Source: Chromatiales bacterium
Lineage (GTDB): Bacteria > Pseudomonadota > Gammaproteobacteria > Steroidobacterales > GCA-2729495
Assembly: GCA_002688175.1 (NCBI GenBank)
Contig: NZCC01000023.1
Coordinates: forward strand, 16,592 to 80,591
Direction: 5' to 3'
Length of the DNA stretch: 64,000 nucleotides
Of this stretch, positions 50,145 to 57,649 are shown piece by piece. The notes below the pieces were generated by a model that was not told where the DNA came from, did no database searches, and saw only the letters and a list, made by a program, of their open reading frames with translations. Each line of letters opens with the position of its first letter. The stretch's first letter is position 1. The position numbers and the translations under genes are program-made.

Positions 50145-51343
50145 TCTCCGCTGACCTGATTCGTTTCACCCTGTCTTCAGCTCGTGCGCATCGCCTGCGT
50201 AGCGGGCTGACTGCGCTGGGAATTGGCATCGGTGTTACGGCGGTCGTGTTGCTGACTTCGATCGGTGAGGGTCTGCAGCAATATCTGCTGCGCGAGTTCA
50301 CCCAGTTCGGTACCAATATTATTTCGGTCAGTCCCGGTAAGGCTTCGACCTTTGGTGGATCAATGGCTGCCTCATTCAATTCAACCCGGCCGCTTAGTCT
50401 GGGTGATGCAGAGGCGTTGAGTCGCGTGCCGTTTGTGACTCATTCTGTAGGCACCGTGCAGGGTAACGCTGAAGTGGAGGGCAACGGTCGCTCACGGCGT
50501 ACGATGGTTTCCGGTACGGGTCCATACATGCCCAGGGTCTGGTTGTTCGCTGTGGCTTTGGGCGAGTTCCTGCCGGCAGATGAGGAGTCTGCACCGCGCC
50601 CGTTCGTCGTTCTGGGCAGCAAGGTCCGCGATGAATTATTTGGTACTGCGAATCCACTTGGCGAGCGGATACGCGTGGGTGGCAGCCGTTTTCGTGTCAT
50701 CGGGGTTATGGAGTCGAAAGGCACGGTGCTCGGCTTCGATATGGATGATGCGGTTTACATACCCGTGTTACGTGCTTTTGAGTTGTTTAATAAGGATGGT
50801 CTGGTTGATATCAGCGTGCTGTATGAAGAGTCCGCTTCTGCAGAAGAAGTTGTGGCTGGAATTCGGCGCATGATGATCACCCGGCATGGTGGGGAAGATT
50901 TTACGATTACAACTCAACAACAGATGCTGGATGTGCTCGGTTCGGTGCTTAATATTGTGACGATAGCGGTAGCCGGGCTCGGCGGAATTTCATTGCTGGT
51001 TGGCGGCGTCGGTATTTTTACGATTATGACGATTGCCGTACGCGAGCGAACTTCAGAGATTGGCTTGCTGCGTTCACTCGGTGCAGTGCGAAGGGATGTG
51101 CGGGATATTTTTCTCGGTGAGTCGATTATGCTGGCCGCTCTTGGTGGTGTCGGCGGGGTGATTTTTGGCGGTCTGATTGTTGAGACTACCAAGATTCTGG
51201 TGCCGGCATTACCGTTGAGTTATTCGATTCCCTTTGCGATAGCTGCGGAAACCGTGGCGATCCTGATTGGCCTGTTGGCGGGCGTATTACCGGCGCGGAA
51301 AGCTGCGAATCTGGATCCGGTTGATGCATTGCGTACGGAGTGA
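50141..51343 (+). CDS. MacB-like ABC permease (2)
   Basis: 400 residues, with the same layout as the preceding permease: helix near 18-40, periplasmic domain, and three FtsX helices (RERTSEIGLLRSLGAVRRDV and PARKAANLDPVDALR). The two permeases probably form a heterodimer. ATGA overlap with the previous gene gives translational coupling. Substrates of this class include macrolides, peptides and lipoproteins; none can be assigned. Confidence 0.9.
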   Translation: MISADLIRFTLSSARAHRLRSGLTALGIGIGVTAVVLLTSIGEGLQQYLLREFTQFGTNIISVSPGKASTFGGSMAASFNSTRPLSLGDAEALSRVPFVTHSVGTVQGNAEVEGNGRSRRTMVSGTGPYMPRVWLFAVALGEFLPADEESAPRPFVVLGSKVRDELFGTANPLGERIRVGGSRFRVIGVMESKGTVLGFDMDDAVYIPVLRAFELFNKDGLVDISVLYEESASAEEVVAGIRRMMITRHGGEDFTITTQQQMLDVLGSVLNIVTIAVAGLGGISLLVGGVGIFTIMTIAVRERTSEIGLLRSLGAVRRDVRDIFLGESIMLAALGGVGGVIFGGLIVETTKILVPALPLSYSIPFAIAAETVAILIGLLAGVLPARKAANLDPVDALRTE

Positions 51344-51352
51344 TGGGCCTTT

Positions 51353-51369
51353 TTGGTGTCTGACACCAA
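51353..51369. repeat. Family A palindrome
   Basis: A perfect TTGGTGTCTGACACCAA copy between the convergent permease and GGDEF genes, the first copy after the 16.5-kb gap. Confidence 0.85.
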
Positions 51370-51382
51370 TGATTTTGGTTGG

Positions 51383-52615
51383 TCAGGCGGGGTCGGTTCC
51401 GTCTGCGCGGAATTTGCCGGTGCTTAATTGTGCCGTATGTGATTCCCGGGTGATGACCCGGTTACGGCCTTCATCCTTGGTCTGGTAGAGGGCTTCGTCA
51501 GCCATTTGTAAGGCGCCGGCGATGCTACGATCGGTGTCGGGCTGTATGGCTGCGACCCCGATGCTGACAGTGAGATATTGGCCGGTTGGAGAGCTGCCAT
51601 GCGGGATCTTTAATTCCTGGATTGATTTGCGTAACGATTCGGCGATTTTGTGTCCCATCGCGCCATCCTGACCATATAGTGCCAGGATGAATTCTTCGCC
51701 ACCATAACGAGCTGCGAAGTCGAGCGGTCGGCGTTCACTTGAGGCAATGACCCTGGCCACTGAAATAAGAGCATCGTCACCCTTCTGATGGCCATAGTGA
51801 TCGTTGTAAGGCTTGAAGTGGTCAATATCGATGAGCGCAAGGGCTAGCAGTACTTTTTCGCGTCGTGATTGGTGCCAGATAAGCATGATCTGCTGATCAT
51901 AACTGCGTCGGTTGTGGAGTCCGGTCAGTCCATCCAGCTGAGCGAGTTTGGTCAGTTCAGTTGCAAGCTCGTTTACCTCGGCGGATTCAAGAAATAACTG
52001 GCGCATTGCATATTCCAGGTGATAACAGGCCATGGCGCCAATGCCGTTGACCATTATCAGCATTACGACTTCATATCCGGCACGCTGTGCGCTTGGATCG
52101 ATAAAGCCGAAACCAGCAATGTGAGCTGCCGTTACTGTCAGCGCGGTAAGTGCTGCGACCCTGAATCGCAGTCCGAGAATCAACCATATTGAAAAGATCC
52201 ATGCGACTTCAATAGACATAAAAGACGGCATGTTCGGTAAGGTGGGATTAAATACCAGGGAAACAATTACGAAACCGGAGAGGAGTCCGGTCAGTGCAAG
52301 CAGTATCTGGAATAATTTATAGCGATTCGGTAGTGTTGAAACGTACAGTGTGCTGATAACCAGTGGCAAGAGAATGAAACAGTTAAATATCAGCGCAAGT
52401 ATGTTGGGATTATTATTTGACAAGCGCAGAAGTATCATGACCAGCGTCATCATGATCGTAAAACTGGGCATCACGCGGGCGCGACGGGCACTACTCTGCG
52501 AGTAATACTTCCTGAAATCATCTTCCAGCGGTTCAGAAAACCTTAGTCCGCGAAACCCGACGCGGCGCTGTTCGGCAACGGGTGAAGGTAAAAAGGTTGC
52601 TACTTCGATGGTCAT
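51383..52615 (-). CDS. GGDEF diguanylate cyclase with membrane sensor
   Basis: 410 residues. Six or so membrane helices (about 45-215) form an input domain of unknown type. A short linker leads to the GGDEF domain (LAQLDGLTGLHNRRSYDQQI, then ALIDIDHFKPYNDHYGH). The catalytic motif is GGEEF, with the inhibitory RxxD site (RPLD) five residues before it, so the enzyme should make c-di-GMP and be product-inhibited. It is a plausible signal source for the riboswitch at 24600. Confidence 0.92.
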   Translation of the reverse strand: MTIEVATFLPSPVAEQRRVGFRGLRFSEPLEDDFRKYYSQSSARRARVMPSFTIMMTLVMILLRLSNNNPNILALIFNCFILLPLVISTLYVSTLPNRYKLFQILLALTGLLSGFVIVSLVFNPTLPNMPSFMSIEVAWIFSIWLILGLRFRVAALTALTVTAAHIAGFGFIDPSAQRAGYEVVMLIMVNGIGAMACYHLEYAMRQLFLESAEVNELATELTKLAQLDGLTGLHNRRSYDQQIMLIWHQSRREKVLLALALIDIDHFKPYNDHYGHQKGDDALISVARVIASSERRPLDFAARYGGEEFILALYGQDGAMGHKIAESLRKSIQELKIPHGSSPTGQYLTVSIGVAAIQPDTDRSIAGALQMADEALYQTKDEGRNRVITRESHTAQLSTGKFRADGTDPA

Positions 52616-52913
52616 AGTTGACCCTGATAATCTCTGGCGCCTTGTATAACCACTAAATATAGGGGTTCCGGGCTTATGGGGGGTTATGCTGGGTCACAGT
52701 TTGTGAGACTGACGGGGAAGCGGTCGGTCAGGGGCTTCCGAGTCTTTTTGTGGGCGGATATTCCCATCTTGAGTCCCGCCAATACGCTACAGAAAGGGCG
52801 TTAAGGTTTCAGAGGGGTTACCTGACAAAAATGCCGCCCAGTGTACTCCTGTCAATCGTGGCTAAAGGCCACTGGAAATACACTGACGCGTAAATGGTTG
52901 CAATTAAAGGTGT
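52616..52913. other. Intergenic region, no gene seen
   Basis: About 300 bases upstream of the GGDEF gene. GGAAGC and GCTTCC (about 52717-52741) form a short stem followed by GAGTCTTTTT, a weak terminator-like shape on the plus strand. Nothing else is recognised. Confidence 0.35.
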
Positions 52914-52952
52914 GCAGTGGTGCCTGACTTTTCAGTTGTCAGGCACCACTGC
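52914..52952. repeat. Perfect 15-base inverted repeat, variant of family A
   Basis: GCAGTGGTGCCTGAC (52914-52928) and GTCAGGCACCACTGC (52938-52952) flank a 9-base loop. The arms carry GGTGCCTGAC instead of GGTGTCTGAC. It sits just past the stop of the Rieske gene at 52966 and, read on the minus strand, could close its transcript although no T run follows. Confidence 0.8.
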
Positions 52953-52965
52953 CACAGTTGCCGGG

Positions 52966-54165
52966 TTATGCGGTGGCTTCCTGATCGCGATCAATTTTGC
53001 CTTCGATCAGGGGTATTGTATCCAGTACCCAGTTACCGGAAGTTTTTCTCCCCGGCGAGGGGATTGTGTAGGCTGAATCTATACCGTTCTTTTCATTGAA
53101 AGCATCGGTATCGATGCGCCAGCCATTGTTATCAAATTTCTGCAGCCACTGACGATAGGCCAGGATGGCTTTGTCGGCGGGCATCATCACTTCCCTGGTA
53201 TTTGTCATCGGCGTTAGACGTGGCGTGACTTCAAGAAGAATATCAATATCCTGTTTGGCGATAATCTTGTTACGTGCATGGATGGCCGCATCTTTTTCCG
53301 GGTCCAGCATGAAGTTACGCATGTTGAGAAAGAAAATCCGTGTTTTGTTTTCAGTTACGGGTTGCTCAAAAAAGTATTGCCGAAACATTTTTTCCGGTGT
53401 CAGGGTGATGTAGGTTGCCATGGCATTAGGGCCATAAGTTCCACCGCCCGGGCGAATCAATGACCGTTCGGTTTTTTCTTTGCCCCACGGTGTTCCGCCC
53501 TTGGCAGTTTCGTGATCGGACTGCGGCAACGGCGGAGTATCCATGGTGACATTGAACCAGAAACCCCAGCCCTGACGGTGGTCTTCAGTGTCATACTCGC
53601 GGACCCGGTAGGTGTCGCGATACTTGCCGGCATGGCCGTGGGTTGGATGGACGAACTCATTGTGAGCCGGATCCAGGCCATTTTCCATTGATCGCTCGTA
53701 GTTATAGTCAACTTCAAGAACCAGTATTTCATTCGCGTGCCAGCCTTCCTGGCCATATTCTTCAACATTCAGTAATGGTGGGCGTTCTTCCTCGGATAAA
53801 TCGCCGAGGAATGCAAATACGATGCCGTATTTTTCTTCTACCGGGTATGAATCGACTTTAGCGCGCGGGGGTGTTTTGGTTCCGTATCCGATCGACGGAA
53901 TGTTGGCGCACTCTCCGTCACCGTTAAATTCCCAACCGTGATAGGGGCAAACGACACAGCCGTCGATTATTCGTGGTGCGCTGCCCATGGACCATGCACC
54001 GCCCAGTGAAGCACCGCGGTGGACGCAGGTGTCGCTCAAAACACGGGCTTTGCCATCCGCATCGCGAAAGGCGACGAGGTTAACGCCCAGAACCTTGGCC
54101 CTCTCGGGGGTATCTATACCGAGGTCTTCACTTTTTACAATGGGGTACCAAAAATTGATATACAT
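52966..54165 (-). CDS. Rieske non-haem iron oxygenase, alpha subunit (2)
   Basis: 399 residues. Cluster ligands Cys47, His49, Cys73 and His76 (CVH and CPYHGW); catalytic iron motif GLDPAHNEFVH with Asp165, His168 and His173. The spacing between the cluster motifs is seven residues longer than in the other two copies (GAWSMGSAPRIIDG insert). The start MYINFWYPIV and the end GNWVLDTIPL are shared with copies 1 and 3. No ferredoxin or reductase lies beside it. A divergent lipoprotein nitrilase-like gene begins 190 bases away. Confidence 0.92.
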   Translation of the reverse strand: MYINFWYPIVKSEDLGIDTPERAKVLGVNLVAFRDADGKARVLSDTCVHRGASLGGAWSMGSAPRIIDGCVVCPYHGWEFNGDGECANIPSIGYGTKTPPRAKVDSYPVEEKYGIVFAFLGDLSEEERPPLLNVEEYGQEGWHANEILVLEVDYNYERSMENGLDPAHNEFVHPTHGHAGKYRDTYRVREYDTEDHRQGWGFWFNVTMDTPPLPQSDHETAKGGTPWGKEKTERSLIRPGGGTYGPNAMATYITLTPEKMFRQYFFEQPVTENKTRIFFLNMRNFMLDPEKDAAIHARNKIIAKQDIDILLEVTPRLTPMTNTREVMMPADKAILAYRQWLQKFDNNGWRIDTDAFNEKNGIDSAYTIPSPGRKTSGNWVLDTIPLIEGKIDRDQEATA

Positions 54166-54355
54166 GACATCTCTCCTGCGAATGGCTTATTCTTTATCTG
54201 TCTGGGAACACCTTAGCGTAGCAAGGTCAACACGCCAAGTTCTACCCGTATATACGCCTATATGACTGGAATTGGCAGACAAGCAAGGGGTAAACGGGCC
54301 ATTTGATCGTATCAGGTTTAGCGCTTTGTCCACTCTTTGGTTTGGAGAAATACCA

Positions 54356-55504
54356 ATGAAAAGCCTCATTTGTTATCTGTACCCTTTGCTGCTCTGTGGC
54401 GTATTGCTGACCGGCTGTGGTCCGGCCGAGAACCGAAGTGCGGTCCAGGCCAATAGTCAGGATATGGAACCGGTTCCGCAACTGGTGCGGGCTGACGGTT
54501 CCTATCCCACCCGGCCTCTCGAGAAAGATACGATTGTCGTCAAGGTTATTCAGAATGGCGTGACCAATTTGCAGGAATCTGCAACAGTCGAAGCGGGGCT
54601 CAGGGAGAATCTTGAGCACATGATCAGGCTCGCGAAGCAGGCCTGCAGCGAAGGGGGCAAACCGGATTTTCTCCTCTATAACGAGTTTCCCTTAACCGGA
54701 TATTCAACCGGTACACGGGAGGAGAAGCTTAAATTTACGTTGCAGATACCCGGACCGGAGACGGAGCGGTTAGGGGAGGTTGCCAGGGAGTGTGATACCT
54801 ACATAATTTTCGGCAGCTACGCTCAGGATGCAGACTGGCCAGGGCATATACTCAGCATTAACACTGTCATCGGCAGAGACGGCAAGATCGAACAGAAGTT
54901 CTGGAAGACCCGGAACATCAAACGCCTCTCTCCGGGTATCGAGATTCCGACTACTACGATTGAAAGTGTGCGTGACAAGTATCGGGCCCGCTATGGAATT
55001 GAAGCCGAATTCCCGGTGCTGCAAACAGAATTCGGTAACATTGCCGTCAGCACTGTGCAGCTCGATCCATTTGTCTTTGCCGCTTTTAGTATGCGTGGTG
55101 TCGAGATCATGTTCCGCACGGCAACACTTTTTTCACCCATCGATGTCAAGGCAACGGCCCTGTACAACAATTTCTACTCAGCCATGTCGAACATTATCTT
55201 TCCTGCCGACAGTGAAGCTGCCGCGTTCGGCGGCAAGTCTCTTATCGTCGGGCCGCGAGGACAGGTTCTGGCTGAAGACCCGAGTAATAACGAGGGCATT
55301 ATCGAAGCGGAAATTCCGATCGCCGAGCTCAGGAAGAACCGCCGTATCCCACGGTTCCCGTTGCAGGTGGTGGCACCGGTGTTTGCGCAGTTTCAGCAGG
55401 AAGCACCTCTGAATCATATGGATATACCCGCCGAGCAGTTGCCGAAGACCCGCGAGGAAATGAAAGCATTACTCGATAACGTGAGTCGCTGGCTGAATGA
55501 GTGA
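54356..55504 (+). CDS. Nitrilase-superfamily lipoprotein without catalytic cysteine
   Basis: 382 residues from ATG 54356 (GGAG 8 bases upstream). The lipobox ends at Cys21 (GVLLTGC). The carbon-nitrogen hydrolase fold shows the Glu (FLLYNEFPLTGYS) and Lys (EQKFWKTRNIKRLSPG) of the catalytic triad, but where the Cys should stand the sequence is IAVSTVQLDPFVFAAFSMRG, with Val in place of Cys. The Glu and Lys are kept, so the gene is not simply decaying. It may bind an amide or act as a scaffold on the outer membrane. Confidence 0.78.
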   Translation: MKSLICYLYPLLLCGVLLTGCGPAENRSAVQANSQDMEPVPQLVRADGSYPTRPLEKDTIVVKVIQNGVTNLQESATVEAGLRENLEHMIRLAKQACSEGGKPDFLLYNEFPLTGYSTGTREEKLKFTLQIPGPETERLGEVARECDTYIIFGSYAQDADWPGHILSINTVIGRDGKIEQKFWKTRNIKRLSPGIEIPTTTIESVRDKYRARYGIEAEFPVLQTEFGNIAVSTVQLDPFVFAAFSMRGVEIMFRTATLFSPIDVKATALYNNFYSAMSNIIFPADSEAAAFGGKSLIVGPRGQVLAEDPSNNEGIIEAEIPIAELRKNRRIPRFPLQVVAPVFAQFQQEAPLNHMDIPAEQLPKTREEMKALLDNVSRWLNE

Positions 55505-55530
55505 TGTGGATACCCGGGCCGTATGCGGGT

Positions 55531-55887
55531 CTAGTCAATCCTGAAGTGGCGCAAGCCGAAGTAGGTGGCAAGGGCGACCAGGTGATAAAGAATAAATCCA
55601 CGCAGCATAATCAGTTGTGATGGTTCGATGACAAACCAGTCGGGAACCAGGCTGAACAGCAGGATCTCGGAGATTGCCGCAATAAAAAATGCGTATAGGC
55701 CCCAGGATTTTTGTTGCCATAAACCCATGGCAGCAATCGTATCTACGATGCCGTAAAGAATATCGCTGAGTTGCCACGAAAGCGGCGCTTCCAGAAAAGG
55801 TGTGCGGCCGAATCCAAGGATGCTGCCTATGTGTAATACTGCTGCGAAAGCATAGATGATCGCCAGGATGCGCAGGAATATCTTCAT
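55531..55887 (-). CDS. Small four-helix membrane protein
   Basis: 118 residues: helices at about 4-24, 40-58, 64-83 and 92-112. Short motifs AFAAVLHIGSILGFG and LSDILYGIVDTIAAMGLW are seen. No family is recognised. It is the last gene of a minus-strand run (57584 to 55531) and follows a broken thioredoxin-like gene by 20 bases. Confidence 0.65.
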   Translation of the reverse strand: MKIFLRILAIIYAFAAVLHIGSILGFGRTPFLEAPLSWQLSDILYGIVDTIAAMGLWQQKSWGLYAFFIAAISEILLFSLVPDWFVIEPSQLIMLRGFILYHLVALATYFGLRHFRID

Positions 55888-55906
55888 CGTATATTAAGGC
55901 TAAAAA

Positions 55907-56168
55907 TTATTTAGCCAGTACAAGGATTTTTTCAGTAAATTCCTGTGCCGAGTGAATGCCCTGTATGCGTTCGGCAACCGAGCCATCTCGTGCCAGCAGG
56001 TAGCTGGTCGGCAGTGATAGCACCGTCTCCACCAACAGCGATTTCAGGACTGATAGCGCGCCGACCTGCATCGCTGATGCGTTGCCCGTCCGCCTGTGCA
56101 ACCGTGGAAATGACCAGTAAGCTAATCAGCAGTGCATAACGCCACAGAAAAACAGTGATTGTATTCAT
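55907..56168 (-). pseudogene. Remnant of an exported thioredoxin-like (TlpA-type) protein
   Basis: ATG 56168 opens a signal peptide (VFLWRYALLISLLVISTVAQA), but the frame soon becomes meaningless. In the next frame (down to 55907) the end of a thioredoxin fold is readable: LSLPTSYLLARDGSVAERIQGI, with the cis-Pro strand and the closing helix EFTEKILVLA. The region between, which should hold the CxxC active site, is gone. This is a gene reduced by deletion and frameshift. Confidence 0.7.
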
Positions 56169-56187
56169 GAGCGTCCCCGGAATATCT

Positions 56188-56583
56188 TTACTTCTCAACG
56201 GATTCTACCTGCCCGATGTCTTCCACCCACTGGCTGAATCCGCCACCCATATGACTGACATTTTCAAATCCCATTTTTCTGACCGTCTGTGCGGCCAATG
56301 CAGATCTCAGGCCCAGGGCGCAGTGAAAGATGATTTCCTCTGCCTGGTCAAAGAAATCTTTGTAATAAGGGCTGTCCGGGTCAATCCAGAATTCAAGCAG
56401 CCCACGCGGCACATTGATTGAGCCGGCAATTTTGCCTTCCTTTTTTAACTCCCGGTAATCGCGAACATCGATCAGCAGCACGTCTTCTTTGCCGATACGC
56501 TCATTGACTTCTCCGGGCGTTAACGTTTCTATTTCACGCTCGGCCCGCGCAACCAGTTCTTTGCTGCCCAACTTCAGTTTCAT
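56188..56583 (-). CDS. Rhodanese-domain protein
   Basis: 131 residues. VLLIDVRDYRELKKEGKIAGSINVPRG is the CH2A-type opening (given here as one motif split by E-G), and the active loop FHCALGLRSALAAQTV holds the catalytic Cys. Single-domain rhodaneses move sulfane sulfur. There is no signal peptide. It sits between a methyltransferase gene and a thioredoxin remnant in one operon, suggesting thiol or sulfur chemistry. Confidence 0.87.
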   Translation of the reverse strand: MKLKLGSKELVARAEREIETLTPGEVNERIGKEDVLLIDVRDYRELKKEGKIAGSINVPRGLLEFWIDPDSPYYKDFFDQAEEIIFHCALGLRSALAAQTVRKMGFENVSHMGGGFSQWVEDIGQVESVEK

Positions 56584-56613
56584 CTCGGGTTTTCCTGTAC
56601 GTGGTTAGGGTAA

Positions 56614-57222
56614 TTATTTTATCGCCTGAATTGTTTTTACGATGTCTATAAATATGTGATTGACGGCGGTAACTGTAAAACCAGCGGCTTTGACGTTGGC
56701 AACGGTATCGCGATCCAGTTCCGGACCAAAGCGGCTGGCCAGCGGGGTCATGAGTTTCATCATTATGCTGAACGGAAACAGCCGGCTGCCGGTGTGTTCG
56801 AACATATGTAGTTCGCCGCCTGGTTTGAGGACGCGACGGAGTGCCTGCAACCCTTCAATGGGCCTCGGTACCGAACAGAAGGAGCAGGAAGTGAAGACCT
56901 GGTCGAATGTATCCGGTTGGAACTCCAGATCATGCACATCCATGACCTGTGCCGATATAGAACCCTGGTAGGCAGCGATGCGTTTCCCGGCTAATGCGAT
57001 CATCTTCGGGCTGATATCGATTGCCGTGATGTCACGGTCGGCAGGAAAACAACAGATGTCGAGACCGGTGCCCAGTGCCATGAACAGGATCTTCGCATCG
57101 GGTTTCATGTGTGAGAATATCTTTAACTTAGCTGGCCTCCAGCGCCACTCGGGGCCGTATGAAGACATCAGGTCGAAGTTGGCTGCAGCCTTGTCCCATT
57201 TTCTTTGAGTTGCGGTATCCAT
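56614..57222 (-). CDS. SAM-dependent methyltransferase, UbiE/PmtA-like
   Basis: 202 residues from ATG 57222, two bases after the stop of the preceding gene. ILFMALGTGLDICCFP is motif I (with MALGTG instead of the usual E/D-x-GxG), ITAIDISPKMIALAGKRI motif II and ALRRVLKPGGELHMFEHTG the post-motif segment typical of UbiE and phosphatidylethanolamine methyltransferases. Target probably a lipid or small hydrophobic molecule. Rhodanese follows in the same operon. Confidence 0.83.
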   Translation of the reverse strand: MDTATQRKWDKAAANFDLMSSYGPEWRWRPAKLKIFSHMKPDAKILFMALGTGLDICCFPADRDITAIDISPKMIALAGKRIAAYQGSISAQVMDVHDLEFQPDTFDQVFTSCSFCSVPRPIEGLQALRRVLKPGGELHMFEHTGSRLFPFSIMMKLMTPLASRFGPELDRDTVANVKAAGFTVTAVNHIFIDIVKTIQAIK

Positions 57223-57224
57223 GT

Positions 57225-57584
57225 TTAGTCCCTGATCGTTTGCGGGCTGCTCATGACCGCATTCAAAGTGTAGATAACCACGATGACGGCACAGCCCGTG
57301 CCGACGCCCCAATAAAAAATTGTGACTCCGGCCAGGGGCCACATGCCGCCCCACATGCCACCGAGCATGCCGCTCAACATACACGGGGTCAGGATTTCCA
57401 TGGCGCCAAAAAACGGCGCTACCGGGATGAGGCTCAGGGGCAGGGCAATGATCATCCCGAGCAGCATGCCGGGGACCATCCCCCATGCACCGCCCAGCAG
57501 CCAGGCGGTCAGGGCTACGCTCACCGTGGCGATGAAGGCATTGGCGAGCAGGTCACCGATGACGAAATACGGTCGCTTTTCCAT
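57225..57584 (-). CDS. Small Gly/Met-rich membrane protein
   Basis: 119 residues with three to four helices. The second and third helices are very rich in Gly and Met (LLGGAWGMVPGMLLGMIIAL, then MLSGMLGGMWGGMWPLAG). The pattern resembles small proteins found next to mercury or copper genes, but no family is named with certainty. It heads the operon of methyltransferase, rhodanese and thioredoxin remnant. Confidence 0.62.
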   Translation of the reverse strand: MEKRPYFVIGDLLANAFIATVSVALTAWLLGGAWGMVPGMLLGMIIALPLSLIPVAPFFGAMEILTPCMLSGMLGGMWGGMWPLAGVTIFYWGVGTGCAVIVVIYTLNAVMSSPQTIRD

Positions 57585-57649
57585 AATTATCCCCGGGCAG
57601 ACAATAGCCTGATTCTACCGCTGGGAACGGGCATCCGAAACAGGAAAAT

